Positions 49,801 to 55,957 of a DNA stretch of 64,000 nucleotides are shown here, piece by piece (positions within the stretch are counted from its first letter, which is position 1; each line of letters begins with the position of its first letter). The stretch comes from an uncultured Christensenella sp. (GTDB taxonomy: Bacteria > Bacillota > Clostridia > Christensenellales > Borkfalkiaceae). Position numbers and translations under genes: made by a program. A model generated the notes under the pieces. The model was not told the DNA's origin. It saw nothing but the letters and a program-made list of their open reading frames with translations, and ran no database searches. The stretch lies in assembly GCA_910578565.1 (NCBI GenBank), contig CAJTQF010000001.1:434001-498000 (forward strand), read 5' to 3'.

Positions 49801-50500
49801 AGTTAAAAACCGTACTCCGCAGGATATTGAAGAGAGCGTGCAGGCAATTATAAAGGCTGTTGGCGGTGCCAATATTATAGCTTTTCCCGGCGGGTTTTCC
49901 GGCGGCGACGAGCCTGACGGCTCCGGCAAATTCATAGCTACAACTTTTAAAAATCCCGCGATATCGGACAGGATAGGCGAACTTTTACAAAACCGCGACG
50001 GACTTGTTCTGGGTATTTGCAACGGTTTTCAGGCGCTTATAAAATTGGGGCTTGTACCTTATGGAAAGGTAAGTCCGTTGACGCCCGAATCGCCTACGCT
50101 TACGTATAACAACATTTCACGGCACGTATCTACTATGGTGAAAATACGCGTTGCGTCAAATTTAAGTCCCTGGTTATCCGCTTGCAATGTGGGCGAAATT
50201 TATTCCGTCCCCGTATCGCACGGAGAAGGTAAACTGATTGCGCCTTTAAATGAGCTTGAAAAAATGCGCCAAAACGGTCAGATAGCTACGCAGTATGTTG
50301 ACCTTGGCGGCAAGCCTACAATGCAAAGTCCTTATAACCCTAACGGCAGTATGTGGGCGATAGAAGGAATTACTTCACCCAACGGAAGAGTATTCGGCAA
50401 AATGGGACACAGTGAAAGAATCGGTGAAAACCTTTACAAAAACTATAGCGGCAATTTCGATATGAAGATATTTGAAAGCGGCGTAAAATACTTTAAATAA
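46802..50500 (+). CDS. purL: Phosphoribosylformylglycinamidine synthase PurL, large single-chain form
   Basis: About 1232 residues combining the PurS-like N-terminus, two PurM-like ATP-binding halves (DTYWSDHCRHTTF, FKNETHNHPTEIEPFGGAATCLGGAIRDPLSGR) and a C-terminal PurQ-like glutaminase (FPGTNCELDTARAF, FPGGFSGGDEPDG, VLGICNGFQALIKLG with the nucleophile Cys, SHGEGKL). It makes FGAM from FGAR and glutamine. ATG 46802 (MIFRIFVEKK) fits the clostridial family start; GTG 46784, six codons earlier and overlapping purD, is an alternative. Last gene of the operon. Confidence 0.96.
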   Translation: MIFRIFVEKKDNLQAAKVKEDICNLLKISVADMRTFIRYDIEGMSANEFAAAVPCVFSEPPVDNVYFEDIHLNGEYSVFAVAYLTGQYDQRADSASQCVQLLTRKSRPLIKCATVYAIKSVNVEQLDKIKKHLINPVECEEVSLEKANSLAHVAVEAECVKEVDDFICFDEGAVARYHAEMGLAMSKEDLAFVRDYFKNEGRNPTETEIKVIDTYWSDHCRHTTFATEIKNIQIYSDNVHIQKALDLYKKLFNELYKDRKDKYVCLMDIATIAAKKLKKDGKLKNLDLSDEINACSIKVDAVIDGKKQEYTIMFKNETHNHPTEIEPFGGAATCLGGAIRDPLSGRTYVLQSMRVTGCADPTEPIENTLKGKLPQRIITKTAANGFSSYGNQIGLATGQVEEVYHDGYKAKRLETGFVVAGAKSDMIYREKPESGDVIILLGGETGRDGCGGATGSSKAHDVKSVQTCGAEVQKGNALTERKLQRLFLNKDATRMIKKCNDFGAGGVSVAIGELADGLVIELDKVPKKYEGLSGTELAISESQERMAVVVKESDAEKFIRLAAEENLAATVVAYVTDDRRMKMYQGGRTIVDISRDFLDTNGVKQITDADIQDYITPFFEEAVCESFKEKFISTLSQLNVCSKKGLAEMFDSTIGAKSVYMPFGGKYQLTPVIAMAAKFTGGETDDCTVSAYGYNPELMSSSPFTGAIYSIVASVSKIVAAGGRYEDVRLSLQEFFMRLRDDKKRWGVPLSALLGALYAQINLSLGAIGGKDSMSGTFEDIDVPPTLISFAIAPAKASALITNVITQKGEKLYLLPLVKDKCRVPDFVYLKKLYSSINKNIVNGNIKFATVVEKGGIAAAVAKSCFGNGFGFNFVCDKDALFGERYGDIIVSVTDENVLAGLENMYIGETCEGGFSVGNDSVEYNEALSAYMKKLFPVFPVTAPAVGEAALCDFTVKKGKASDLHIAKPKVFIPAFPGTNCELDTARAFRLAGAEPKILVVKNRTPQDIEESVQAIIKAVGGANIIAFPGGFSGGDEPDGSGKFIATTFKNPAISDRIGELLQNRDGLVLGICNGFQALIKLGLVPYGKVSPLTPESPTLTYNNISRHVSTMVKIRVASNLSPWLSACNVGEIYSVPVSHGEGKLIAPLNELEKMRQNGQIATQYVDLGGKPTMQSPYNPNGSMWAIEGITSPNGRVFGKMGHSERIGENLYKNYSGNFDMKIFESGVKYFK

Positions 50501-50508
50501 ATTTATTC

Positions 50509-50538
50509 TTTACAAACTTTCCGTGTTTGTGATATAAT
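50509..50538 (+). promoter_or_regulatory. Sigma-A promoter of nrdR
   Basis: TTTACA, 18-nt spacer, consensus TATAAT (50533-50538), 23 nt before the nrdR ATG. Confidence 0.78.
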
Positions 50539-50560
50539 TAAAAAAAGCGAGGTTTTTTGT

Positions 50561-51019
50561 ATGAGATGCTTATTCTGCAATTTTGAAGACAGTAAAGTTG
50601 TAGACAGCCGTTCTGCCGACGAAGGCAGGACAATAAGAAGGCGGCGCGAGTGTTTTAACTGCGGCAAGCGGTTTACCACTTATGAAACTATTGAAGACAC
50701 GCCCGTACTTGTTATTAAAACAAATGGAGCGCGCCAGGCATTCGATTCGCAAAAAATTAAAAACGGCATAATAAAATCGTGCGAAAAACGTCCCGTGTCA
50801 ATGAATGAAATAGACGAAATGGTCGGAGCGGTTACCAAGCAAGTTTACAACTCTATGGAGCAGGAAGTTTCGTCAAAATATATCGGCGAATTGGTTATGA
50901 CCGAACTTAAAAAGCACGACGAAGTTGCATACGTCCGTTATGCAAGCGTGTACCGCTCGTTTAAGGATATTTCCAGTTTTTTGGAAGAGCTCCAGACAAT
51001 GATGGAAACCAAAAAGTAA
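50561..51019 (+). CDS. nrdR: Transcriptional repressor NrdR
   Basis: 152 residues. An N-terminal zinc ribbon (MRCLFCNFEDSKVVDSR...CFNCGKRF, four Cys) is followed by an ATP-cone domain (VIKTNGARQAFDSQKIKNGIIKSC). NrdR senses (d)ATP and represses ribonucleotide reductase genes. None of these lie in the window. A strong terminator follows, between it and ispG. Confidence 0.97.
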   Translation: MRCLFCNFEDSKVVDSRSADEGRTIRRRRECFNCGKRFTTYETIEDTPVLVIKTNGARQAFDSQKIKNGIIKSCEKRPVSMNEIDEMVGAVTKQVYNSMEQEVSSKYIGELVMTELKKHDEVAYVRYASVYRSFKDISSFLEELQTMMETKK

Positions 51020-51026
51020 AAGGTTT

Positions 51027-51058
51027 TTCAGACAGTGCGCGGCACTGTCTGAATTTTT
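51027..51058 (+). terminator. Strong intrinsic terminator between nrdR and ispG
   Basis: A perfect 12-bp stem TTCAGACAGTGC/GCACTGTCTGAA with 3-nt loop and five T. Its T-run ends 6 nt before the ispG ATG. Confidence 0.9.
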
Positions 51059-51064
51059 GAAAAA

Positions 51065-52120
51065 ATGAAAAGATTAGAAAGTAAAAAAGTATCGGTCGGG
51101 AATGTGATGCTGGGCGGCGGCGAGCCGGTCAGAATACAGTCAATGTGCACCACAAAAACTTCCAATGTTCAAAGTACAGTGGAACAAATCAAGCGGCTTG
51201 AAAAAGCAGGCTGTGAAATTATCCGCGTTTCGGTGCTTGACGAAGAAGATGCAAAGGCGATAAAAGCGGTTAAAAATTCAATAAATATTCCGCTTGTCGC
51301 CGATATTCATTTTTCGCACAAACTTGCGATTGCCGCAATTGAAAGCGGGTGCGACAAAGTGCGCATAAATCCCGGCAATATAGGCGGCGACAGACAATTG
51401 AAAGCTGTTGCCGATTGCATAAAGGCACACGGCATTTCCGTGCGGGTAGGTTCGAATACAGGAAGTATTGAAAAAGAGTTTTTGCAAAAGTACGGAAAAA
51501 ACGAAAATTCGCTTGTTGAAAGCGCTCTTAAAAGCGTGTCTTTACTGGAAAAAAACGGAGTGGAAGATATTGTCATTTCGGTAAAGGCTTCGGATGTGCC
51601 GCTAACGGTTAAAGCATATAAACTTCTTGCGCAAAAAACCTGTTATCCGCTGCATATCGGCGTAACCGAAGCGGGAACGGAAGAAATGGCTGTCGTCAAA
51701 TCAAGCGTTGCGTTAGGTGCATTATTGCTTGACGGAATAGGTGATACTTTGCGCGTTTCTATAACGGACGACCCCGTAAAAGAAGTGCTTGCAGCCAAAC
51801 GCATTTTACGGGCGGCAGGTCTTGATAAAAATTATGTCGACGTAGTGGCGTGTCCGACGTGCGGAAGATGCCGTTGGAATTCTATGGAGCTTGCTAAAAA
51901 AGTTTCGGCTTACGTTGAGAGCTTTTCAAAACCGGTAAAAATAGCCGTTATGGGCTGTGTGGTTAACGGTCCCGGTGAAGCGAAAGACTGTGATATTGGT
52001 ATTGCCGGTGCGGAAGATTACTGCGTTATTTTTAAGAACGGTGAAATATTAAGGCGGATAAACCGAGAAGACGCGGAGAGTGAATTTTTCAAGGAGATAG
52101 ATAAAATTTTAAATGACTGA
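51065..52120 (+). CDS. ispG: 4-hydroxy-3-methylbut-2-enyl diphosphate synthase IspG
   Basis: 351 residues. The TIM-barrel N-terminus begins KKVSVGNVMLGGGEPVRIQSMCTTKT; VADIHFSHKLA, KVRINPGNIG and, at the C-terminus, the 4Fe-4S ligands CPTCGRC and MGCVVNGPGEAKDCDIGIAG are visible. It works in the MEP isoprenoid pathway. ATG 51065 fits the family start but is unusual: a strong terminator ends 6 nt before it, and there is no Shine-Dalgarno or obvious promoter. The next gene overlaps its end. Confidence 0.95.
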   Translation: MKRLESKKVSVGNVMLGGGEPVRIQSMCTTKTSNVQSTVEQIKRLEKAGCEIIRVSVLDEEDAKAIKAVKNSINIPLVADIHFSHKLAIAAIESGCDKVRINPGNIGGDRQLKAVADCIKAHGISVRVGSNTGSIEKEFLQKYGKNENSLVESALKSVSLLEKNGVEDIVISVKASDVPLTVKAYKLLAQKTCYPLHIGVTEAGTEEMAVVKSSVALGALLLDGIGDTLRVSITDDPVKEVLAAKRILRAAGLDKNYVDVVACPTCGRCRWNSMELAKKVSAYVESFSKPVKIAVMGCVVNGPGEAKDCDIGIAGAEDYCVIFKNGEILRRINREDAESEFFKEIDKILND

Positions 52121-53639
52121 AAATTTTTTAAAAGAAGTTCATTCTTTAAGTAATCTTAATAACGCGATAATAGAATCCGTTGTGTTGGATGGAAAAACTG
52201 TCGTAGTTAAACTTATTACGGATAAGGTCTATAACGAAAGCGACAGGGAGAGCGTGCTTACGGCAGCAAAAAAATTGGTGCCGTCTATTTTTGATTGTCG
52301 TATCGAAATAACAAAACTTACACCCGACCCCGAAATGGTCAGACGTAAAATTTTAGAGCTGATAGAAAACAATTTCAGAGTACTTGCCGTAACGGTAAAA
52401 AAGGACGACGTTCAGGTTAAAAAAACTGGCGGCGGATTTGAATACGTTATTTCCGTTATGTCTTCTTTGGCAGACGACGGTATATGCGATAAAATCAGCG
52501 CCGAGTTAAAAAAGAATTTTTGCGGAAAATTCAGCGGCAAAGTTATTCGGAGCGAAATCAGGGTTCAGGATATCGAAATTGAAGAAGAACACGAAAACGA
52601 AGAATACGAAATGCCCGTTCGCTTTTTTGAAATTTCGGATTTTTCTTTTTTGGAAGGTACCGAAAAGCAATCGCGCGCCGTGTATCTGAGCGATTTGAAT
52701 TTTGAAAGCGAAAACGTAGTTGTCTGCGGCAGACTCGAAGACATTCGCGAGCGCAGTTATAAAAATAAAAAGGACCAGGAAAAACCTTATTACTCGTTTA
52801 CGCTGAGCGACGAAACGGCTATGCAACGTATTACATATTTTACAAGATTAAAGAGCCTGGATAAGATAAAAGCGTTGAAGATTGGCGACAGTATTGTTTG
52901 CAGCGGCAAAACGGAACTTTACAACGGCTTTTTGCGGTTTACTGCAAATACTATAGACTACGGCAAAGTTCCCGAAGGATTCGTTCCCGAAAAGCGCGAG
53001 TCGCGTCCCGTACCCAAGTATTACAGCGTAATAAAACCTATGCCGTATGTTGATATAGAGCAGACGGATATGTTTGCGGACAGGACGGTTCCCGAATGCC
53101 TTAAAGGTAAATCTTTCGTGGTTTTTGATTTGGAAACCACGGGACTTAATTCTGCCCCGACTTCCGGTAATATGGACAGAATAATTGAAATAGGCGCATA
53201 TAAAATTTGCGACGGCGCCATATGCGAAAGTTTTTCTTCTTTTATCAATCCCGAGAAAAAACTTTCCGACGAGATTATAAAACTGACCGGAATCACCGAA
53301 GAAATGGTGTCCGGCGCACCGACATACGAACAAGCAATGCCCGACTTTTTTAAGTTTTGCGAAGGCTCTGTTCTGGTCGGACATAATATTGCGGGCTTTG
53401 ATTTCAAGTTTGTAGATTATTATTGTGCAAAGTTGGGGTATATGTTTGAAAGAAAACTTATCGATACGATACCCCTGTCGCAGGAGTTGCTGTTCCTTTC
53501 TAATTATAAGCTGAATACCGTTGCCGACAGGTTCGGTATAACTTTTAATCATCATAGGGCGGTGGACGACGCGCTCGTCACGGCGAAAATATTTATAGAG
53601 CTTATCAAAATAAAAAAATCTTTGCCAAAATTGCAATAA
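52113..53639 (+). CDS. PolC-like N-terminal/OB plus DEDD exonuclease, without PHP and polymerase domains
   Basis: 508 residues. Residues 1-170 resemble the N-terminal domain of Gram-positive PolC; 190-285 are its OB domain (VVVCGRLEDIRERSYKNKK, LKIGDSIVCSGK); then a linker with QTDMF (317-321), like a beta-clamp-binding pentapeptide; then a DnaQ-type exonuclease with FDLETTG (Asp339, Glu341), HNIAGFDFKF (Asp430) and HRAVDDA (His481, Asp485). True PolC is about 1400 residues, with PHP halves around the exonuclease and a polymerase after it; both are missing. The gene sits in the usual polC position upstream of rimP. Likely a 3'-5' proofreading or repair exonuclease. Confidence 0.85.
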   Translation: MTENFLKEVHSLSNLNNAIIESVVLDGKTVVVKLITDKVYNESDRESVLTAAKKLVPSIFDCRIEITKLTPDPEMVRRKILELIENNFRVLAVTVKKDDVQVKKTGGGFEYVISVMSSLADDGICDKISAELKKNFCGKFSGKVIRSEIRVQDIEIEEEHENEEYEMPVRFFEISDFSFLEGTEKQSRAVYLSDLNFESENVVVCGRLEDIRERSYKNKKDQEKPYYSFTLSDETAMQRITYFTRLKSLDKIKALKIGDSIVCSGKTELYNGFLRFTANTIDYGKVPEGFVPEKRESRPVPKYYSVIKPMPYVDIEQTDMFADRTVPECLKGKSFVVFDLETTGLNSAPTSGNMDRIIEIGAYKICDGAICESFSSFINPEKKLSDEIIKLTGITEEMVSGAPTYEQAMPDFFKFCEGSVLVGHNIAGFDFKFVDYYCAKLGYMFERKLIDTIPLSQELLFLSNYKLNTVADRFGITFNHHRAVDDALVTAKIFIELIKIKKSLPKLQ

Positions 53640-53642
53640 TAG

Positions 53643-53671
53643 TTGCTTTTTAAATACGTTTATGTTATAAT
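53643..53671 (+). promoter_or_regulatory. Sigma-A promoter of the rimP-nusA-infB operon
   Basis: TTGCTT, 17-nt spacer, consensus TATAAT (53666-53671), starting right after the upstream stop codon. Confidence 0.8.
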
Positions 53672-53674
53672 TTA

Positions 53675-53746
53675 CTCAACCTTAATCGTAAAGTTAAGAT
53701 TGAGTGCCTAAAACGGGCACTCAATACTTCTATAAGGGGGAAGTAT
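53675..53746 (+). promoter_or_regulatory. Structured 5' leader of rimP with alternative hairpins
   Basis: Hairpin A pairs 53675-53685 with 53694-53704 (one mismatch). Hairpin B pairs 53699-53708 with 53716-53725 (perfect 10 bp). They share 53699-53704, so they exclude each other. Hairpin C pairs 53724-53730 with 53740-53746 and holds part of the rimP start codon in its stem and the AAGGGGG ribosome binding site in its loop; it clashes slightly with B. The layout suggests control of translation or elongation, possibly autogenous, but no ligand is known. Hairpin A's 5' arm may lie at the very 5' end of the transcript (start near 53678), which weakens A. Confidence 0.55.
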
Positions 53747-54203
53747 GCAGATTAAGCCCATGACGGAAATACGCGCTTTTCTTGAAAAAATAGCCGCATC
53801 TATGGGAATTGAAATTGTCGACGTTGAATTTGACAACCGCAGTTCGACTTTAACCGTTTTTATTGAAACGGAACAGGGGGTTGATTTAAACACCTGCGAA
53901 AAGTTTCATAACGCCATTATGGACCCTATTGACGAGCTTGACCCGTCGTACGGCGTGCCTTATACGCTCAACGTATCCAGCCCCGGGCTTGACAGACCTT
54001 TTAAAACTCAAAGGGATTTTGAACGTAATTTAAACAAAGAAATTGAAGTAAAACTTTATGCGCCTTTAAAAGGACAAAAGTTTCTGGAAGGGGTTTTGAC
54101 CGCCTTTGACGATAATGCGATAACTCTTTTAATTAAAGACGAAGAAATTAAACTGAGCAACAATAAAATAGCTAAAATAAATAAAGCAATCAAATTTGAC
54201 TGA
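53745..54203 (+). CDS. rimP: Ribosome maturation factor RimP
   Basis: 152 residues. AASMGIEIVDVEFDNRSSTLTVFIE, the CEKFHNAIMDPIDELDP stretch and YTLNVSSPGLDRPFKTQRDFERN are RimP signatures; the C-terminal SH3-like domain follows. It is needed for 30S subunit maturation. It leads the nusA-infB operon in the usual order. Confidence 0.96.
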   Translation: MQIKPMTEIRAFLEKIAASMGIEIVDVEFDNRSSTLTVFIETEQGVDLNTCEKFHNAIMDPIDELDPSYGVPYTLNVSSPGLDRPFKTQRDFERNLNKEIEVKLYAPLKGQKFLEGVLTAFDDNAITLLIKDEEIKLSNNKIAKINKAIKFD

Positions 54204-54250
54204 TAAGTCGAATTAAAATATACTTTCATCAATGAGTCAGGAGATATAAA

Positions 54251-55372
54251 ATGACTAATAAAGATTTTTTTGCGGCACTTGCAGATTTGGAAAGGGAAAA
54301 GGGTATTCCCCAACAGGTATTTTTGGACGCGCTTGAAAACGCGCTTGTTTCAGCCTGCAAAAAACAGTATTCCGGCGCAATAGGCGCGGTCGAAATTAAA
54401 CTTAATCCCGACAGGGGTACAATTGACTTCTTTACGGTAAAGACCGTAGTCGAAGAAGTGCTTGACAGAGAAAACGAGATATCGTTATCAGATGCCCAGA
54501 ATATTAAAAAGAGCTATAAACTCGGCGATAAAGTTACTGAAAAGTTTGTACCCAAAGATTTCAGCAGAATTGCCGCGCAGACAGCAAAACAGGTTATACT
54601 GCAAAAACTTCACGAGACGGAAAGAGATGCGGCAGTGAACGAATTTTCCGATAAAGAAGGCGAACTGCTTGTCGGCGTGGTCAGAAAAATCGATGCGAAA
54701 AACGTTTATATCGAGTTGGGTAAAGGTCAGGTTGAAGGCTTAATGCTTCCGTCCGACCAGGTTCCCGGTGAAAAGTACAACGTAAACGATAAACTTAAAG
54801 TATTTGTTAAAAAAGTCAAAAACGGGTTTCGCGGCGCACAGGTGCTTGTAAGTCGTGCTTCCGCAGGACTTGTCAGAAAACTTTTTGAAGAAGAAGTTCC
54901 CGAAATAAAACAGGGAACGGTAGTTATAAAGGAAGTAAGCCGTGAAGCCGGCGCAAGAACAAAAATCGCAATATATGCTACCGACCCCAGAATTGACGCT
55001 ATAGGCTCGTGCGTGGGTAACAAAGGCGCAAGGGTGAACGCGATTGTTGAAGAGTTAAAGGGCGAAAAGATTGATATTATCCCCTGGTCCGAAAATCCGC
55101 TTGAATTTATTGCAAAATCTTTGTCCCCTGCAAAAGTTATTTCGGTTACCCAGCTTGACGGCGAAAATACCGCAATGGCGGTTGTGCCCGACGATAAACT
55201 GTCGCTTGCTATAGGGAAGGACGGACAAAACGCGCGTCTTGCGGTAAGGCTTACCGGTTGGAAAATTGACGTAAAAAGCGAGTCTGCCGCGCGTAAACTT
55301 GAAGCGGAAAACTCTGTCGACGAAAGCGTAGCGGAAGAAGAAAATATTGAAATTACCGACGGAGCAGAGTAA
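54251..55372 (+). CDS. nusA: Transcription termination/antitermination factor NusA
   Basis: 373 residues, the short Firmicutes form without C-terminal acidic repeats. N-terminal polymerase-binding domain (1-120), S1 domain (VGVVRKIDAKNVYIELGKGQVEGLM), then KH1 and KH2 with IGSCVGNKGARVNAIVEEL and LAIGKDGQNARLA. It binds RNA polymerase and modulates pausing and termination. AGGAG precedes ATG; the ylxR start overlaps its stop. Confidence 0.97.
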   Translation: MTNKDFFAALADLEREKGIPQQVFLDALENALVSACKKQYSGAIGAVEIKLNPDRGTIDFFTVKTVVEEVLDRENEISLSDAQNIKKSYKLGDKVTEKFVPKDFSRIAAQTAKQVILQKLHETERDAAVNEFSDKEGELLVGVVRKIDAKNVYIELGKGQVEGLMLPSDQVPGEKYNVNDKLKVFVKKVKNGFRGAQVLVSRASAGLVRKLFEEEVPEIKQGTVVIKEVSREAGARTKIAIYATDPRIDAIGSCVGNKGARVNAIVEELKGEKIDIIPWSENPLEFIAKSLSPAKVISVTQLDGENTAMAVVPDDKLSLAIGKDGQNARLAVRLTGWKIDVKSESAARKLEAENSVDESVAEEENIEITDGAE

Positions 55373-55644
55373 TGCCCAAAACAAAAAAAGCACCGCTCAG
55401 GATGTGCATTGCATGCAGAGAGATGAAAGAAAAAAGGGATATGCTTCGCGTTGTGAAAAACGGCGAAGGTAAAATTTTTATCGACTTCTCGTCCAAAGCG
55501 GCAGGGCGCGGCGCATATGTTTGCGATAAGCCCGAATGTATCGGCAAACTGAAAAAACAGAAACTATTGAATAAAGTTTTTTCATGCGAAGTCGGTGCGG
55601 ACGTTTATTCGGCAATCGAGGAGGAGTACTTTGGCGCAAAGTAA
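55372..55644 (+). CDS. ylxR: YlxR family RNA-binding protein (RnpM)
   Basis: 90 residues. PLRMCIACREMKEKRDMLRVV and the SSKAAGRGAYVCDKPECI stretch with conserved Arg and Gly are typical of YlxR (DUF448). B. subtilis YlxR/RnpM binds RNase P RNA. The start overlaps the nusA stop (TAATG) and it is followed by ylxQ, overlapping by 14 nt. Confidence 0.94.
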   Translation: MPKTKKAPLRMCIACREMKEKRDMLRVVKNGEGKIFIDFSSKAAGRGAYVCDKPECIGKLKKQKLLNKVFSCEVGADVYSAIEEEYFGAK

Positions 55645-55954
55645 AGTTCGCAGTTATATCGGATTTTGCATTAAGGCAAGGAAAATTACTCTGGGCGCGA
55701 ATGCCATAGGAACGTTATCAAGCGGAGTTTATCTTTTGATTCTCGATAAAAATGCCGCAAAAAATTCATTGAGATTTGCACTTAAATATAAGAGAAAATT
55801 TGACTGTCCGCTCATTCTCTGCAACGAAAAACTTGAAGACGTTGTATGTAAAAAAGAATGTAAGCTGGCGGCGATACGTGATAGAAACCTGGCGGACGCA
55901 ATTTTAAACGGCGGCGATACGAATTACGAATTATATACCGAAGGCGGTGAATAG
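55631..55954 (+). CDS. ylxQ: YlxQ, L7Ae-family RNA-binding protein
   Basis: 107 residues. SYIGFCIKARKITLGANAI, LLILDKNAAKNSLRFALKYKRKF and the L7Ae/L30e fold pattern identify YlxQ, a K-turn RNA-binding protein of unclear role. The TTG start at 55631 is chosen because GGAGG lies just upstream and the homologous protein starts here; the frame extends to ATG 55595 but that part is inside ylxR. Confidence 0.88.
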   Translation: MAQSKVRSYIGFCIKARKITLGANAIGTLSSGVYLLILDKNAAKNSLRFALKYKRKFDCPLILCNEKLEDVVCKKECKLAAIRDRNLADAILNGGDTNYELYTEGGE

Positions 55955-55957
55955 CAT

